From Pseudopyrenochaeta lycopersici (taxonomy: Eukaryota > Ascomycota > Dothideomycetes > Pleosporales > Pseudopyrenochaetaceae), in contig NHZP01000038.1 in NCBI GenBank assembly GCA_003313425.1, forward strand, positions 113,501 to 177,500: a stretch of DNA of 64,000 bases. Reading direction: 5' to 3'. The position numbers and the translations under genes are program-made. Of the stretch, positions 43,744 to 58,235 are shown one piece after another. Position 1 is the first letter of the stretch. Each line of letters opens with the position of its first letter. The notes beneath the pieces were generated by a model. It was not told the DNA's origin. It worked only from the letters and a program-made list of their open reading frames with translations, and ran no database searches.

Positions 43744-46275
43744 AAAGTAAGTCGCCTTCTGGTATACAGTAAGGCTTCTAGCCTAGTGGTTCCTAGTTGT
43801 GGAGAGAAACATCTTGATTGTAAGGATCGCTTCACATCGGCACCGACCCTGCCACCGTCTCTTGCACAGCGCGCCACACAACCTACATTTTGTCTAATCG
43901 AATGGTGGCGGGTAACAAGGATTCAGGCCAATCGTGATTGAAGCCACTTAAATCTAGCCTGTTTGCCCGCTTAGCAGCCTTGCAACCATCTGCGGTACCT
44001 TTGCACTCAGACTACAGCTGTTGATGGGCTCTTTTGTACCCAGTATTGTTCTATGTGGGTGATTTTATACGATAGATTTTGAACCATGTCTTCAAAACTT
44101 GTTATTGGAAACGGAGCTGTTAGAAATGACACCAGTAATCCTGCTGAATCCAATCCTTTGTGAGCAGGCCATATTACATAGAGCCACATTTGAGCGAGCC
44201 TTTGCCACTTAGATTGCGTCAAGACAAATTTGTGACCATCTGACAGAAAGTTGAAGAGCAACGTCAGACATATGCCTTAGGAATTGCGATGATCTGGGCC
44301 CATTGGTAACGTTTCGAGCAGATATCGGGCCACCAAAGGTTGATGCTGGTGTTTGCTGGTCAACTTCGGCTATTGATGTATTTTGAAGGATTGTGGTTCT
44401 GCCTCTGAGAACCAGATAATGTTGACAGACCTGAATGGGTATACAGCGCAGCTTCGCTCTCTTATGACGGCTGATCACAGATCCGTGCTTGAGAGACCCG
44501 TCACTGATGCCATATTGATACGGCCTACAAATTTCTTCATGTCAGCTCTGATACACGTATCAGAGTCCAGTGGCAGAGTGTTGACTTCTCTGAGCACCTT
44601 AGCCACCCAGGCGGCGTATTCCTGGACTTGACGATCGGAGTCGCTTTCGGTGAGCGCATGGGGATCGTATAGAGGAGGTAGGGTGCGGGCGATCCGTTCG
44701 AGGTTTGGGAGGTAAGACTTCGGCGGTCGGAATTAAGAAATCTTGTCTTTGAACGATCGGCTGTAACCAAAAATCGTAACCGGGGCGGCACTCAAAGCCC
44801 ATTCCCATACTGTCGGTGCCTTTGACATCGTAGAATCGAATCCACGATTCCCCTTCGAGCTTTACTAGAACTAACGTGATTCCTCCAGGAGCGAGGCGAA
44901 GCGCTAATCAAGCCGCGGCGTGGTAGATAATTTCTTTTGGATTTGTTGGATGAGGTGAGGTATCTCAAGTTTAGTCGCCTGTGTTGCATTATGCTGGATT
45001 GTCCTATCGAGACTAGTAATAATCGAACAGGATTTCTGACCAGCGGAGTATATCTCCCTATATCGTAGGCTGGTGTCTCAATCAATATGCATTGACTAAG
45101 AGTCTTAGGAAGATTGATCAAAATGTTGTGGAACAACGGCACAGCGGCAACATGTGGCCGGACACAGGCTCAGCACTTTTATACAGCGTCGCTTTACCGT
45201 ACAATGGGAAAATGTCGCCACGAAGAAGTTGAATACAGAAATGTTCCCTAGTCTGTTGTGACGGCGCGCACTGCCTTGGTATAAATGAGGACGAGTTTAA
45301 GATCCTTATCGCGGCTGACACCACAAAGTGCATTCAGCTGGCTGAAGCAAGCTAGAATAGCCTCAGACGTAGGTATCGCCTCTAAGCGTGTTGAAATACA
45401 AAAAAAATTGTTCTTGTGTTTTAGTGTTAGATAGTTTGCGCCACGAGAGTTGACAAGGTCGATGGCGTAAACATGCGAATCACCGAGCGCGGATCTTCCT
45501 CACCACTACACGGTGTTTAACACAAGTCGTTCTCCCTTTTCGTGTGTCCGAGGGATTAGCGCATATTCGACTTGCACCACCTCGAGTTTAGTCTGAAGTC
45601 ATCGTGTGGCTTGGACCTATATTCCTGTCTTTGGATTGCCTCAACTTGTTCTGAAAACAAAGTCACAACTGCATGGGCTGCTAAAACAGGTAGGAAGGTG
45701 TATTAGGTAGTGGAACACGTTATGCCTCGCGCCATGAATCAATGTGGACGACTTCGTCTCTGCATACAAGGTATTGCAGATACTCAAATCGCATCGTCTA
45801 CCAGTATTATTGAAGTGGAATAATTCGTGGCACGAATATACTACCATGGAAAGCTGTGCGCGGAAGAAGGTTTTGATACTAAAATCAAATTGTCGCGGAA
45901 AGATCATAGGTAGACAGGAACATGTCTTCGAGGGCTTATGGGTCAATCCTCTGGCAGGTGTGGAACATGGTGCCTCGTTGGTTCACCAGCATCAGGTCAC
46001 GGAGGGTTTCCAGCCGTTTATAACAAAGGCTTTTGATTGTTCTATAACTCTACTTGACCCTGCAAAGTTAAGCCTCTTCTTAGATGCACGACGATAGCCT
46101 CACCTACCTCCAGACCCTTCACGTCTCGATCCACTTCCATCATCGCCCGACAGAACCCCTCGTGGTTAAAAGACCACCAGTTTCAACCTGCACTCATCCC
46201 GCAAATACCAGCGTACACGGCTTTGCTTACAATTTCCCCCCAATAGAGCATTCTCCTCCTTGTGACTCTTCGTGT
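43744..46275. other. Decayed coding-like DNA, unidentified
   Basis: On the minus strand between about 44900 and 44500, two overlapping frames read like protein (for example WIRFYDVKGTDSMGMGFECR, then after a shift LPPLYDPHALTESDSDRQVQ). They cannot be assigned to a family and contain a frameshift. A 9-bp-arm inverted repeat (CTCTGATAC / GTATCAGAG) sits at 44546-44565. The rest, including the 3' flank of the cyclase-kinase gene, shows nothing recognisable. Confidence 0.4.
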
Positions 46276-49200
46276 TTACTCTCCAGCGGAATGATCCTCA
46301 GCCAAGGGTTGCGAGCGCAAATATTGCACGTAGTAGCCTATGCCTATCAGGCCATCATTGTCATCGTCGACACCTAATTCAACTAGCTCATCAATCTTAA
46401 CTCTTAATTTGGTCTTGAATACCAACATTTTATAACGACGAGCCAGATGCTGATTGAGCGACCGGAGATAGTTGCTATTGCCGAAAGCCTTGCGGACGAA
46501 CGCGCCCACGATGATGACCTTGTCAAATGGTGCATATAAGGCCTTGATCGGAATTTTTGATGCCAGTTTAACGGTCGAATTGTTCAATACAGCGATTGCG
46601 AGAGGATTATTCGTAGCAATGCCCTGATGAAGCCAGCTCTTGGTGATATCGTTAGGTCCGACATCGGCGTATATTTGTTTAGCAGCCAATAGCTTGGCTC
46701 GGCGTAATGCTCCTCTCTCTGAGCTGTATGAGCACAGGTCGTTCATGTTACCACAGAAACATGGAGAGACATCGAAGACATTAACTTTCTCAAGCAAAAA
46801 CAGTGCGAAGGGGTCTTCTGCATTGACAGCCAGAGCGATGTGCTGCGCTGTAATCTCCTTAGGGTCACCATCCACATAGACGCTCAATATGGACGCCTTG
46901 AATTCGTCAATACTACTCGCTGCCTGTTGTACGGCTCGATTAACAAAGTCATCCACATTGGAGTAGCTCAAAATAGTATGACCCATTAGGTGAGTGTCAT
47001 ATTCGGCCTCAAAAGCGAGCCTTTCATGCAGGCCATGGTTGGCGTTGAAAATGGTATCGGTGATTATTGGGCTCACGTTGATGAGCCAGAAGTGTCCTTT
47101 ATCTTGATACCTCCACGCCGCAGCCGAAACGTGGCTTAAAATTGTCAGACGAATATCGGGTAAGCATTCTAGCAGAGCTTTGGCAAAGTCGTAGCCGGTG
47201 GCTGGAGTACCCCAGAGGACGCTTGCATCTTTCACAACTCCTTCGTGGGTTATTACGGCGTCCAACGCCACCCCAACGTCCCTCAGCAACAGGTCGGCAC
47301 GATTGGCGATGATGGTGTTGATTTCTAAGGCTACGCTCTGGACAAGCCTGTCCTGAAGTACGGAAAGACTGCCAACAGTATGCGTTCCTTGGCTTGGGCG
47401 TGCGCACTGCTTAGTTTCATCCGGGAGAAGGCCCCTGCGGACCCATGATGCCAACCCGCAGATATGTCTCTCTCACATCCACCACAATGACGTGTGGTCG
47501 GTTCGTGTGATTGCTATCTCCAATGGTTCCCATTACCAAGTCGTCGTCATTCTCCTCTAATGCGCCGATAACAGCAGCCGTAATGGTTCCGGGGGGGGAT
47601 ATCGTAACAGCATTCGTGCTAGAGGAAGATGATTTGCCGCTGCGAAATAGTCTGCCACCGACAAGCGTTCGATGACACAACTCGCTGCCATACGTATCAA
47701 AGGGAGACGATGATCGCGATTGGATCCCGTCGTCTTTTCCATGATTGTCTGTAAACCATTCCAAGTCTCGCAAGACCTCAACAAACGCTGTATTATCGAT
47801 ACCAAAGCCGTTATCAAGGAGTATGCCCTGGCCGATTGCTTTAGGTATGACCATAGGCTGCAGACAAGTTCGGTGCCCGGACTCGTAGGCGGAGGATTCA
47901 GCCCATAAGCGGTAGCCATTGCAGGAGTTATGATTCTTTGCAATGATCGGAAGCCCAATGTCCAGAATACATGTAAGGATCCGCTCCAGGTCCGGCACCG
48001 TGAGAAAGCCCAGCCAAAGGGCGAGCGCCGAAGAGATAGCCATGCCAATGGCGACACATTCACTAGAGTGAAGCTCGCTACGGGCATGTTTCTGTATGAT
48101 GTTTCCGAACCCGTGTCCAAAGCTAGCCAGCTGGTGATAGCCTTCCCCGTACAAGTGCGACAGCTCGTCCTCGAGAAAAGCGCGGATAGAGAGGTGGATG
48201 AGCTCATAGGTGAAATCGAATTTCCAGTTAGCTCTGAAGCCGCCGCCGCGATTGGCTTGCTCAATCAGGTCGAAGATACGCGAATTCTTCATCGAGCCGA
48301 ATTTGACAGCATCAACCAGTCCATAAGCCTCTATTTGTGGCGACATACTGGCCAGAAACGATGTATGGTCATTGAGACAGACAACAGGAGCGGAATATCG
48401 TCCGAGGAAATCTTTTCTGAAGTTATGATTGACCCTAACCTTGCAACTTACGCCGCCGCCGATCATGCCTGAAAGCGTTGTCGGGATTCGCACATGAGGG
48501 ATCCCGCCTTGGAATATAGACGCAGCAAATCCAACAATATTCATCACTTTTTCTTCTCCTACAACAACAACCAGGTCAAGCCACGACAATCCCATACTCA
48601 TGGCGACTTCACCAATCGTAGTTACTGCGCGGAGGTCGTCCCGCATGTCGGAGGTGTGTAGATGATGGACGTAGAGGTTGTTGGTGAAACTGTAGCTCTC
48701 AAAGTACTCACGGACCTTGACATGGGTTGGCAAGCAGCCCACAACCACTAGAACTTTCCTCCTGTAGGATATGTCCGCATACGCAGTGCAATAATTCAGA
48801 GCCAGCGTCGGGTCACTCTCGTCAAATAGCCCCGAGACGGAGACTATGCGATAGCGGATGTCTTCTGACGCAGACTTTTCATGAACTACCCAGTCGCTAA
48901 GACGGGCTGTTGTTGCTGTTGTTGTATCCACACTAGAAGCGCCAGTGGCTGTCTGCTCATCATAGTCGCTCCCACTGAATGCTAGTAACTTGACATGGTT
49001 ACAAAGTTTTTGGAGAAATGAAAGAGCACGCCCAATTTCCGCTGGCGATACTTTCACTGCAAGCAACGACATTGCGCCATTTGCAGAACGTACGGGAACA
49101 AGGAATTCGGACGGCGCCTCCTCTGTTGGTTCTTGGATAGGGGTTGCGAGAGCCATGTATTCCCATAGCGCGTATGGCTGGATTTGTGCATCGTAGATTG

Positions 49201-50254
49201 GCAGGCCAGCCTGCTGGAGCAGTTTTAGAATGCGTTCAAGGTCCTCAAGGCTCAGCGTCGCTTTCTTGTGTGACAGGGTAGTCATTAATGCAGTCGCTAT
49301 GGCCAAGCAATCCGCATCATTCGGAGAAAAGGTGCGATTAAGCAGCCGTAGAGCCCGCACTGCTTCGTTCCCAAGCCCGCCAACTACAGATTGCGACGGC
49401 GACTCCTCATTCACTGAAGCTGCGACAGCCAGGTCTACGGCGTTTGCCAAGCATCCTGACACTGCGTCTTCCTCGATACCTTGCAGGATGCTCGCCATGT
49501 GAGTCTCGATGTACAGGAACAGCTCGCTGTTTGTGCCCCGTACGACTGCAATCCTGAGCAGCTCAGCCCAAAAGTACTGGTGCTGGTCTCCTGATGGAAG
49601 ACGGATGAAACCTGGATCGTAAAAGGTGGCGATGGGAGGGTGAGACACAGAATATACGCCGCTAGTATCGTACTTGGTTGGATGTAACGATAGTTGGTTG
49701 TTGACATTGCAAGCAGCCGCGCAGCCAAGTATGACGCCCATGAGATCAGTGGGCACCCAGATCCACGGCGTCGAGCGTTGGTAGATGGCCGCTGCGAGTC
49801 CAACTATGTCCATGGCTTTCCTGTCGCCGACGGCGACAAACAGATCTACGCGTCCCATGGAGGCGCCCTTCGAAGCGGTGACTACTTTCTTCGCAGAAGA
49901 CAGTGTATCTAGCCAAGCAGAAGACATATGGACGCAATCGAAGTCCAGCAATCCTTTGGCCTTGCAAGATGCAAAGAGCCTTACGATCTGCTCGCCCAGG
50001 TTCCCTTCATTATATCCTTCGCGAGGCCGTACTACGACAAGGACGTTGGGGTTCAAGGGAGAGGTGCCTCTAGCAGACGAGAAGTATTGAGCCAGGCCAG
50101 CCTCGACTTGGTCTGCGTGCGCGCCAGTGGCATCAAGAAGGCCAGGTGTCCGAACCATACTGACGTTGAAGCGGCGGTGCCCTCGTACCTCCATATTGTA
50201 ATATTTCTTGCCGCAGTCGTCCATGTCGTGAACGTAGCCAGGTAAGGCAGCCAT
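46276..50254 (-). CDS. Tandem sugar-phosphate-cyclase-like / ROK-kinase-like fusion, split by a +1 frame change
   Basis: A 945-codon frame (50254-47417) contains two DHQ/2-epi-5-epi-valiolone-synthase-like domains. Domain 1 (about 60-390) has KAMDIVGLAAAIYQRSTPWI, VPTDLMG and WAELLRIAVV, but no FGHxF metal-binding His motif. Domain 2 (about 455-830) has NIVGFAASIFQGGIPHVRIP, TTLSG, GLVDAVKFG (Asp648 where Glu is usual), SFGHGFG (His714) and ELHSSECVAIGM (His729), so its metal site is nearly complete. The Gly-rich GGG of the NAD loop reads VGD and VGE in the two domains. From about residue 925 a ROK N-terminus begins (VVDVRETYLRVGIM) and the frame stops; the next frame (47454-46276) continues it. 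That frame has SHVSAAAWRYQD where active kinases have NDVxAAAWRY, PCFCGNMNDLCSYSSERG like the cysteine motif, and KVIIVGAF. The layout recalls C7-cyclitol pathways (cyclase plus AcbM/ValC-type kinase). Activity is doubtful. Confidence 0.75.
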
Positions 50255-51066
50255 TTTGATGCCGCAACCTCGTATGGATCTGTTCGTATTGGATGTGTTG
50301 TGCAGGAGAAAGTAAGTATTGACTGAAGAGTAAAGCGTGTAGTGCCCGTTTTCCTAACAAGCGCTGTAAAGGAAGGGGAAAAAAAAAGAGAGCCTTCTTG
50401 GTGATTTATATTGGTGTCAATCCTGGTCCAGAGCTGTGGCACATATGGATGTGATAACCCGCTTTGCTCCACAGACATGATTAAGGAGTGGTAAAAGACC
50501 TTTTTTTTGTTTTATTATTTTGGGTAGGCTACGGCTCGATACATCGGGGTGCTTCATATCTTGTGCGGGTATCCTGCTCGGGTAGCAACCCAGACTCAAG
50601 GCCCTCGTCGGACTGTACAACGTGCAGGCCTCCAATATAAACGCAGAGAACAGAAAATTGGAGCAAGCAGGTTTAGCCCAGCTGTCAGGAATCACACAAT
50701 CTTACTTTTTCTTTGCGATAAACCGGGTCCTTGAAGGCACAGTTGTGAGTTCGGTCATCAGTAGTGGATAGATGGCATTGCATTCAGCACTAAAATCGCC
50801 TGGGTACGTTTGGCTCTGGCCTGAGGGCAGCTTCCCCGGACTCCTCATTCTTGCGGTCGGTGGGGGCCTAGGACATGTCCGTCGGCACGGGTACCACCAT
50901 GCAGGGCACCCAACTGAGCAGGCTCATCGCCACGGGCAGAGACAAAGTCGCGCTGCTCCGCGCTGCTCCGCGCCCAGCAAACAGCGCTGTACGCTATACC
51001 AAGCAAATCGTTGCCGACCTTCCCGTCAGCAAAGCCATGGAAGCTGGAAGCGAGTTTGGACCCCTG

Positions 51067-51090
51067 TACATACATACATACATACATACA
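51067..51090. repeat. (TACA)6 microsatellite
   Basis: The tetranucleotide TACA is repeated six times without interruption. Confidence 0.95.
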
Positions 51091-51842
51091 TCCCTACCAG
51101 CGGGACCAGCGGGAGCGCCGCGGACCATGCCGAGATGCACAGGGTATATCGGGTGCTGACGAGTCAGTTGGCGCTGTCATGCCAGAGCCATTGCGTCCAC
51201 GGTTGCATGGCAAGGCTATGTCTCGTACCATCTACGGCCCGTTGGATGGGGGTGCGACACCTTCGCCGTAGACCAGCTGAGCGGTGAGTTTCGTCGCAGG
51301 TTGCACCGCCTCAGCAGGTGGACAGATGCAATCTGCAATCTGCTGCTTTTGGGCGGTGGGGGTGGTGGGGGTTGGTGGCACAGGCTAGATAAAGACGCTT
51401 GGCCAGTGAATTTTACTCCGTACCTTGCACGCAGCCATAGCCGAAGCGAAGCGAACACGGGATTTTCCCACCCTTGTCGCATGGCAACTTCGCTTCCCCA
51501 TCTTTTGTCGCAGCAAACGACCCGCCTACCTGGACAACGTTCCACCGTGTCCAGTCCATGACGTCAGCACTCAGTCTCAAAATGGGCTCAGTTGCGATTC
51601 TCAATATTGTTGGCACGCAGCCAGCCGACACACTGGTCCTGGGCCCACAGTGCAATATCCTCGCACCCGAATGATGCCAGGGCCGAGTGGAAGTGGAAGG
51701 CCTCCAGCATCTCCATCAAAGGTTTGGGACCACAGATTCTACATCTCGCGGCCCGAGTGTGTCACTTGTGCCCCCCGGCGTGCTGATGTCTGCAATCAAT
51801 TGGCGGTCTCGGCCCGCCACGTCCCACAGTCGTCGCTGTCAG

Positions 51843-52043
51843 TCAGGTGAAGAAGCTTGGCGGCGGTTGGAGAAGGCTGCGTCGTTTTGACAGGTATGTG
51901 GGCATGCCCCACATGAGAGGGCAGATCCAGCTGCCCCAGATCTCGTTGTCGTCCCACGGCACGTCCATGTCGTGGAAAACGTGCTTGTGGCCAAGTGCCT
52001 CGATGGCCTGCGCGACCGAGTGGGTTTCGTCGTGGTAAGCCAT
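51843..52043 (-). pseudogene. Possible sulfotransferase-like relic
   Basis: A 66-codon frame reads HDETHSVAQAIEALGHKHVF and then DDNEIWGSWI. This is faintly like the start of fungal P-loop sulfotransferases (PF17784), which read GxxRTGTxSLxxALxxLGxxxxYH. The Arg-Thr-Gly P-loop itself is absent, and there is no continuation. This is a weak suggestion only. Confidence 0.2.
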
Positions 52044-53147
52044 GAGTAACAGGCTGTCACCTTTGGGCCAGGCTTTTCTTTGATGGATGCATCAGCACGG
52101 CTGTTTCTCGCAGTCTGTTGAGAGCCTTCTCTCATTCAGCCTGCTGATTTGGACATGTACTGTCTTTTCAGTCGTGAGTTGCAGGGCTTTGCAAGCCCGA
52201 CTGCTCCCCGCTCGAGGGTTTTCCTGCCAAAGACACACTTTGGCTATATGCAGTACTTTATATCCTATAAACCTGAGCCTTTAGTAACCTAATTGTATTG
52301 CTATAGACTATATTCTCCCGCCTGGTGGCTCTCCTGCGCCGACCAGAGATACAACCTCGGTTCCATGAGCGTCGATGCCATGGCGTCGATTTCGCGAGCG
52401 GCTCTCTCTGCCCGACTACTGCTTCGCTGAAAATGGCGTGACAGCATACAAATCTGGTGTCCAACTTCCGTATGTAGACAATCATGGCAAGAAGTGGCTT
52501 GGCAGGACCGGTACAAGGAAGTCGTCCAGTTTCGCGCTGAATTACTTTTGCAGGCGCGCGTTTCTCGAGCATCGCAAAGACACCGCGTGGGGGCGTGGGC
52601 GCCTCGCGCAAGGAGCAGTGCAACACCTTCAGGGCGTTGGCTATGGAGAAAAACGTCGTGGGTGTCTGGCCTTCAGTTCAGGATCACATACACATGCACG
52701 ACCCTTGAGATTTTGCTTTCATGTGAGAACGTGGTACTCGTTATATCTACATTCTATGCATTCCTTTTTCTCCCTCTGCTAGTCTTGTATGCCGCACTAG
52801 AATGGTTGAGGAGCCTATTAGTATCGACATCGATATCAGCAATTCATATCAAGTCAGGAATGAGGTATTGGTAAGGATCAGAGAGCCGGGATCAAGTAGA
52901 AAGGCGTACCGCACATGTGCATCTTTCCAGTTATTAGTCATCAGTCTCATCTTACGATAAGAGATACTGTTTGTTTGTGTTATGCCGACCGTGCAGTATC
53001 ATTCGATGCCATTCATTCCCACAGCCCATGCAAGCTCCATGCAAAGCGTGTATGCAGGTCAAGCTTCTCATGGGCCAAAAGTCACCGGCATATCTGTTGC
53101 TTAATGCTTAGTGTGAGAGTGGCCGCCGAGATTCGTAGCAACAACGC

Positions 53148-55593
53148 TCATCGTCTTGCCGTGTCTAATTTTTCTGCAGCCTGTCGGAGAATAGTCTTCA
53201 TGCGGGAATACAGGGGACGATGCTCCGTTTGCCATCGTTTTCCATTAGGGAAGACTGCGTCCCGCAGCTCTTGTATGCATGGAACTAAAGGCTGGCACCA
53301 AGGGGTGAACATACTTTCCACTTCCTCTGCGAAGGTTGCATCCTCAACCACTGTGCCCCTTTTGATCTTCGTAAGCTGGTCGACTTGCGCACAGTTCCAG
53401 TTATCGTAGGTTGGTACAAGTTTTGTTTGGCCTGGCGCTGTGCAATGACTACCGATCCAAAACAGGACCCAGAAGAACGACTCCAGGTCGTGCATGAAGG
53501 TGTGGGGTTCACCATAGAGGGCACCGATGGCCATGAAGACTTTGGTGCCAGTTTTACTTGGCGCCCCAGAAGCATTCGTGCGATCAATCTTGACGGCCAG
53601 GTCAAGGTCAATCAAGAAGCCGTCGTCCTCGGCCATGGTCAGCATGACATTGCCAACGGAAATATCCCGATGAAGGATCTGTACGTCGAGTAGGGATTCA
53701 TGTCCTAGTCGACTTAGCTCTTACCACAAAATGCCGTTGTTTGTTTCTTCAGTGTCAAACGTACCCTTGATACCGCCCAGCAGTCCGGTGAGGATGGCGT
53801 GTGGGGAGCTCGCCTGGTAGAGAGACTTGCCAACATCGCACATAATGAGGCGACGATGCACGCGATTGAACTGTTGTGCATCGTGCTTGGGGCGTTTAGG
53901 AGGCGGCATGGATACGGGTGATATGCGTGACGACCTCTTTCGGCTCAAGGATTGACTTGTACTCCCCTTGCTTGAAGCACTGGACGTGATTGGTGTCGCG
54001 ATGGAATCACGTGGCGCAGTCTGTTGTCGCATGGGATTTCGGCCAGGGGTGTCGCTGAGCCCCTTGCGGACATTTTTCAGCACGTCATCTACGGAGCCAT
54101 TGACGAGCACAGTCTCGTGATGGTAGTACCGTGCGACATTCTTGACATCAGCCTTTGTCGCCTCCATAAGCAGCAGGCCTTCTTCAAGTCGCTCTTCGTA
54201 CTCCCACGAATCTTTGATGACAAGGGCTTGGTTAGGCGCGTCTGTAGCAAAGCCTTTCCAGCAGGTAGTCGCGCGACCAGCGACCGACTGTTTCCGCTTG
54301 ATAAGCTGCTCTAGACAGATTTGCTGTGTGTGGCCATGGCGGCGAATGCTGGCGTATCGTGTGTCAGTCCCTGCTACTGTCGGATCGAATCCGAGTTCCT
54401 GGTCGGTCATGTGGAAAAAACCCAGCATGACGAGTACAAACATGGAAGCGTTTGTATTGATATCAAAGGACGTCGACGCAGTTACGCCGAGCCGGTCAAA
54501 CTCCCATATGCGCATCTTGGAGCCGCAGAGGGTGAAGCCCAGCACAAAGCGGCGGGTGTCTTGGGCGATGAAGACCTCGCGCGCATAGCGGACGAGGTCG
54601 AGCCAGGTACGGTTGCTTGTATCCGCGACCGGGTTCTTCTTCAGCTCGCCTGGAACGAGGACATGTGACCAGGCCGGGGTTTGCGCGGCGCCGTGGTCCG
54701 GTGTGGGCGCTGGGATGGAGGCTATGCCAACGTCCAGCTTCTTCTTACCACGCGAGTCGGAGACAGCCTTGTTCGGGGATTGGAACAAGCAGCGGTGCGG
54801 TGTGGGCGGGAAGCCGTGTTGGTCTGCGAGCGCCAGGAAGTGGTGGACATGGTGGCTAAGAAACTCGAGCACCAGCTTCTCCTCACAGCTGGGTGGCCAG
54901 GCTGCCCAGCTCCCGTCGGCTTTGAGCAGCGGCGGATCGGCGTGGTTGCAGCTCTGCAGCACTACCTCTGTCATGTCGGAAAGCTTCGCAACGCCGCCAA
55001 AGAAGGTTTCCACCAGGCCAGTGTAGTCAATCGTCAGTTTGTCCTGGACTTCGACCCGAAGCAAAGCGTCGACTTGGCTTCGGAGGCCAGACGATTCTTC
55101 GAGAGCAGCAGTGCTGTGGTGGGTCCAAGGCGTGTCGTGGAAGGCTACGGCGCGTGGGGGAGGCGTGGAGGGGGGTGCGAGGAGGCCATAGACTTGGGCC
55201 CAGACGAGGGCGTCCGACGCGGGCGCAACGATGGCCTCGATGAGGGGCACGAGACGTGTCAGGTCGAAGTCAGCGGCGTCAATGGCTTGGCCGAGCTGGG
55301 AGAGATCGCCCCAGAGGCTCTTGCCCGTGGTGGTGGTGGACGGCAAGGCACGCGCGGCGGGGAGGGCAAGGAGGGCGACCAGGAGAGTCATGGCGCATTC
55401 CTGCGGGACTGTGTCTGTTAGCAGCGTCGAGGCTACGCTGGGCCACGCTGGGCTACGCCGTGGGAGAGCGCCTACCTGGAGCGCCTGGCACGCTCGCATC
55501 CGGCCAGAGCGACGGCAGCGAGGCGCGAAACGCGTCCAGGCCGCGAGCAATGGGCTTTGCCGCGACTATCGCCGCCTGCGCTGCGTCGTCCAT
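53148..55593 (-). CDS. FunK1-type fungal protein kinase
   Basis: Three exons, 55593-55476, 55414-53765 and 53704-53148, give 774 residues. Introns are 61 bp (branch GCTAAC before the acceptor) and 60 bp (branch GCTAAG). Family markers of PF17667 are SHVLVPGELKKNPVADTSNR with DLVRYAREVFIAQDTRRFVL, then FTLCGSKMRIWEFDRLG. After the last splice come HESLLDVQILHRDIS (catalytic-loop Asp), GFLIDLDLAVK (DLD in place of DFG), KTGTKVFMAIGAL and HTFMHDLESFFWVLFWI. The segment before the catalytic loop is Ser/Arg/Lys-rich (KRSSRISPVSMPPPKRPKHD). Such kinases are expanded in ascomycetes and largely uncharacterised. It is divergent from the LAMMER kinase gene. Confidence 0.85.
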
Positions 55594-56366
55594 GGCGCCC
55601 CGGGGGCTGTGGATGTGCTTTGTGCTGCCAGTGCAGAGCGAGCGGAACAAACAAGGCCCGTCGGCGTTTCTGCGGCAGAGCACAGGCCACTATCGCGCGC
55701 ACGTGCCAGGAACCGTGTGCCATCCTCAGACCGGCCGCTAAAATAGTTCCCGCCTGCCCGTAATTAAACATCGCTGCCTGCCTTCTCCTCATGCCATGTC
55801 GTTGACGCCTCCTACCACCCACCCACCCAGCCCTCTCCCTCGGAACAGAAATGCTAGAAGCGTCGCCATCGACTGCCCGTCCTCTGGGAAGCACCTCTGC
55901 ACGCATCGCCCGCACAAAACCGCCGCTCGCTCACCGCCATGACAGTCTCACTCTTCCATCCCAGCCAGTCAAAAACGGGTTTCTGCGGCAAACAGCACCA
56001 ATTACGCTGCTGGAGGAAAGAGCGGTGCGGCAACCGGCCTCTCAACCTTTTCGCAGCAAACATGCCCTAGCTTTCTGCTAGCTACAGCGTTAGACTTTGG
56101 AGACATGTCGTTTGCTATCGCAGCCAGACTCCCTTCCACACGTCCGCGACCATGGCTCTGCCCGAAAAGACGCGTGAAACATCCAATCCGCCATGCGCTT
56201 TGTGGCAAGACAGAAATCGGAAAGCCGCATTTCTCAAACATCCGTCTGCACCGTCATGGCCTAGAGGCAATGCCCTTCAAATGTCCCTCTTCCGGCTCCC
56301 AAGCCGTGCTTCTTCCTTCCTCTCGCTGATGTAGGAGCGCCCGCAACTTGTCCACACCTTGGTACC
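55594..56366. promoter_or_regulatory. Divergent promoter between FunK1 and LAMMER kinase genes
   Basis: The 773 bp separate two divergent kinase genes. Pyrimidine-rich stretches (about 55775-55845) precede the plus-strand gene. No protein-coding gene is recognised inside. Confidence 0.45.

Positions 56367-58235
<1,869 letters not shown>

Larger units (their letters stand above)
50255..53147. other. Gene-poor region with short repeats
   Basis: About 2.9 kb lie between the cyclase-kinase gene start and the 3' end of the FunK1 gene. The left 0.5 kb would hold the promoter of the minus-strand fusion gene. No confident gene was found; a possible sulfotransferase-like relic and a microsatellite are listed separately. 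Confidence 0.5.

Noticed and set aside
44546..44565. Inverted repeat as a regulatory operator
   Set aside because: It is short, lies in decayed DNA and is not repeated near any gene start.
47557..48264. 235-codon minus-strand frame inside the cyclase gene
   Set aside because: It is an alternate frame of the second cyclase domain, which is clearly supported in the other frame.
51060..51095. CRISPR-like or structured repeat
   Set aside because: It is a plain tetranucleotide microsatellite with no spacers.
54681..55741. Plus-strand frames of up to 246 codons opposite the FunK1 gene
   Set aside because: They are antisense to well-supported kinase exons with good splice sites and have no similarity.
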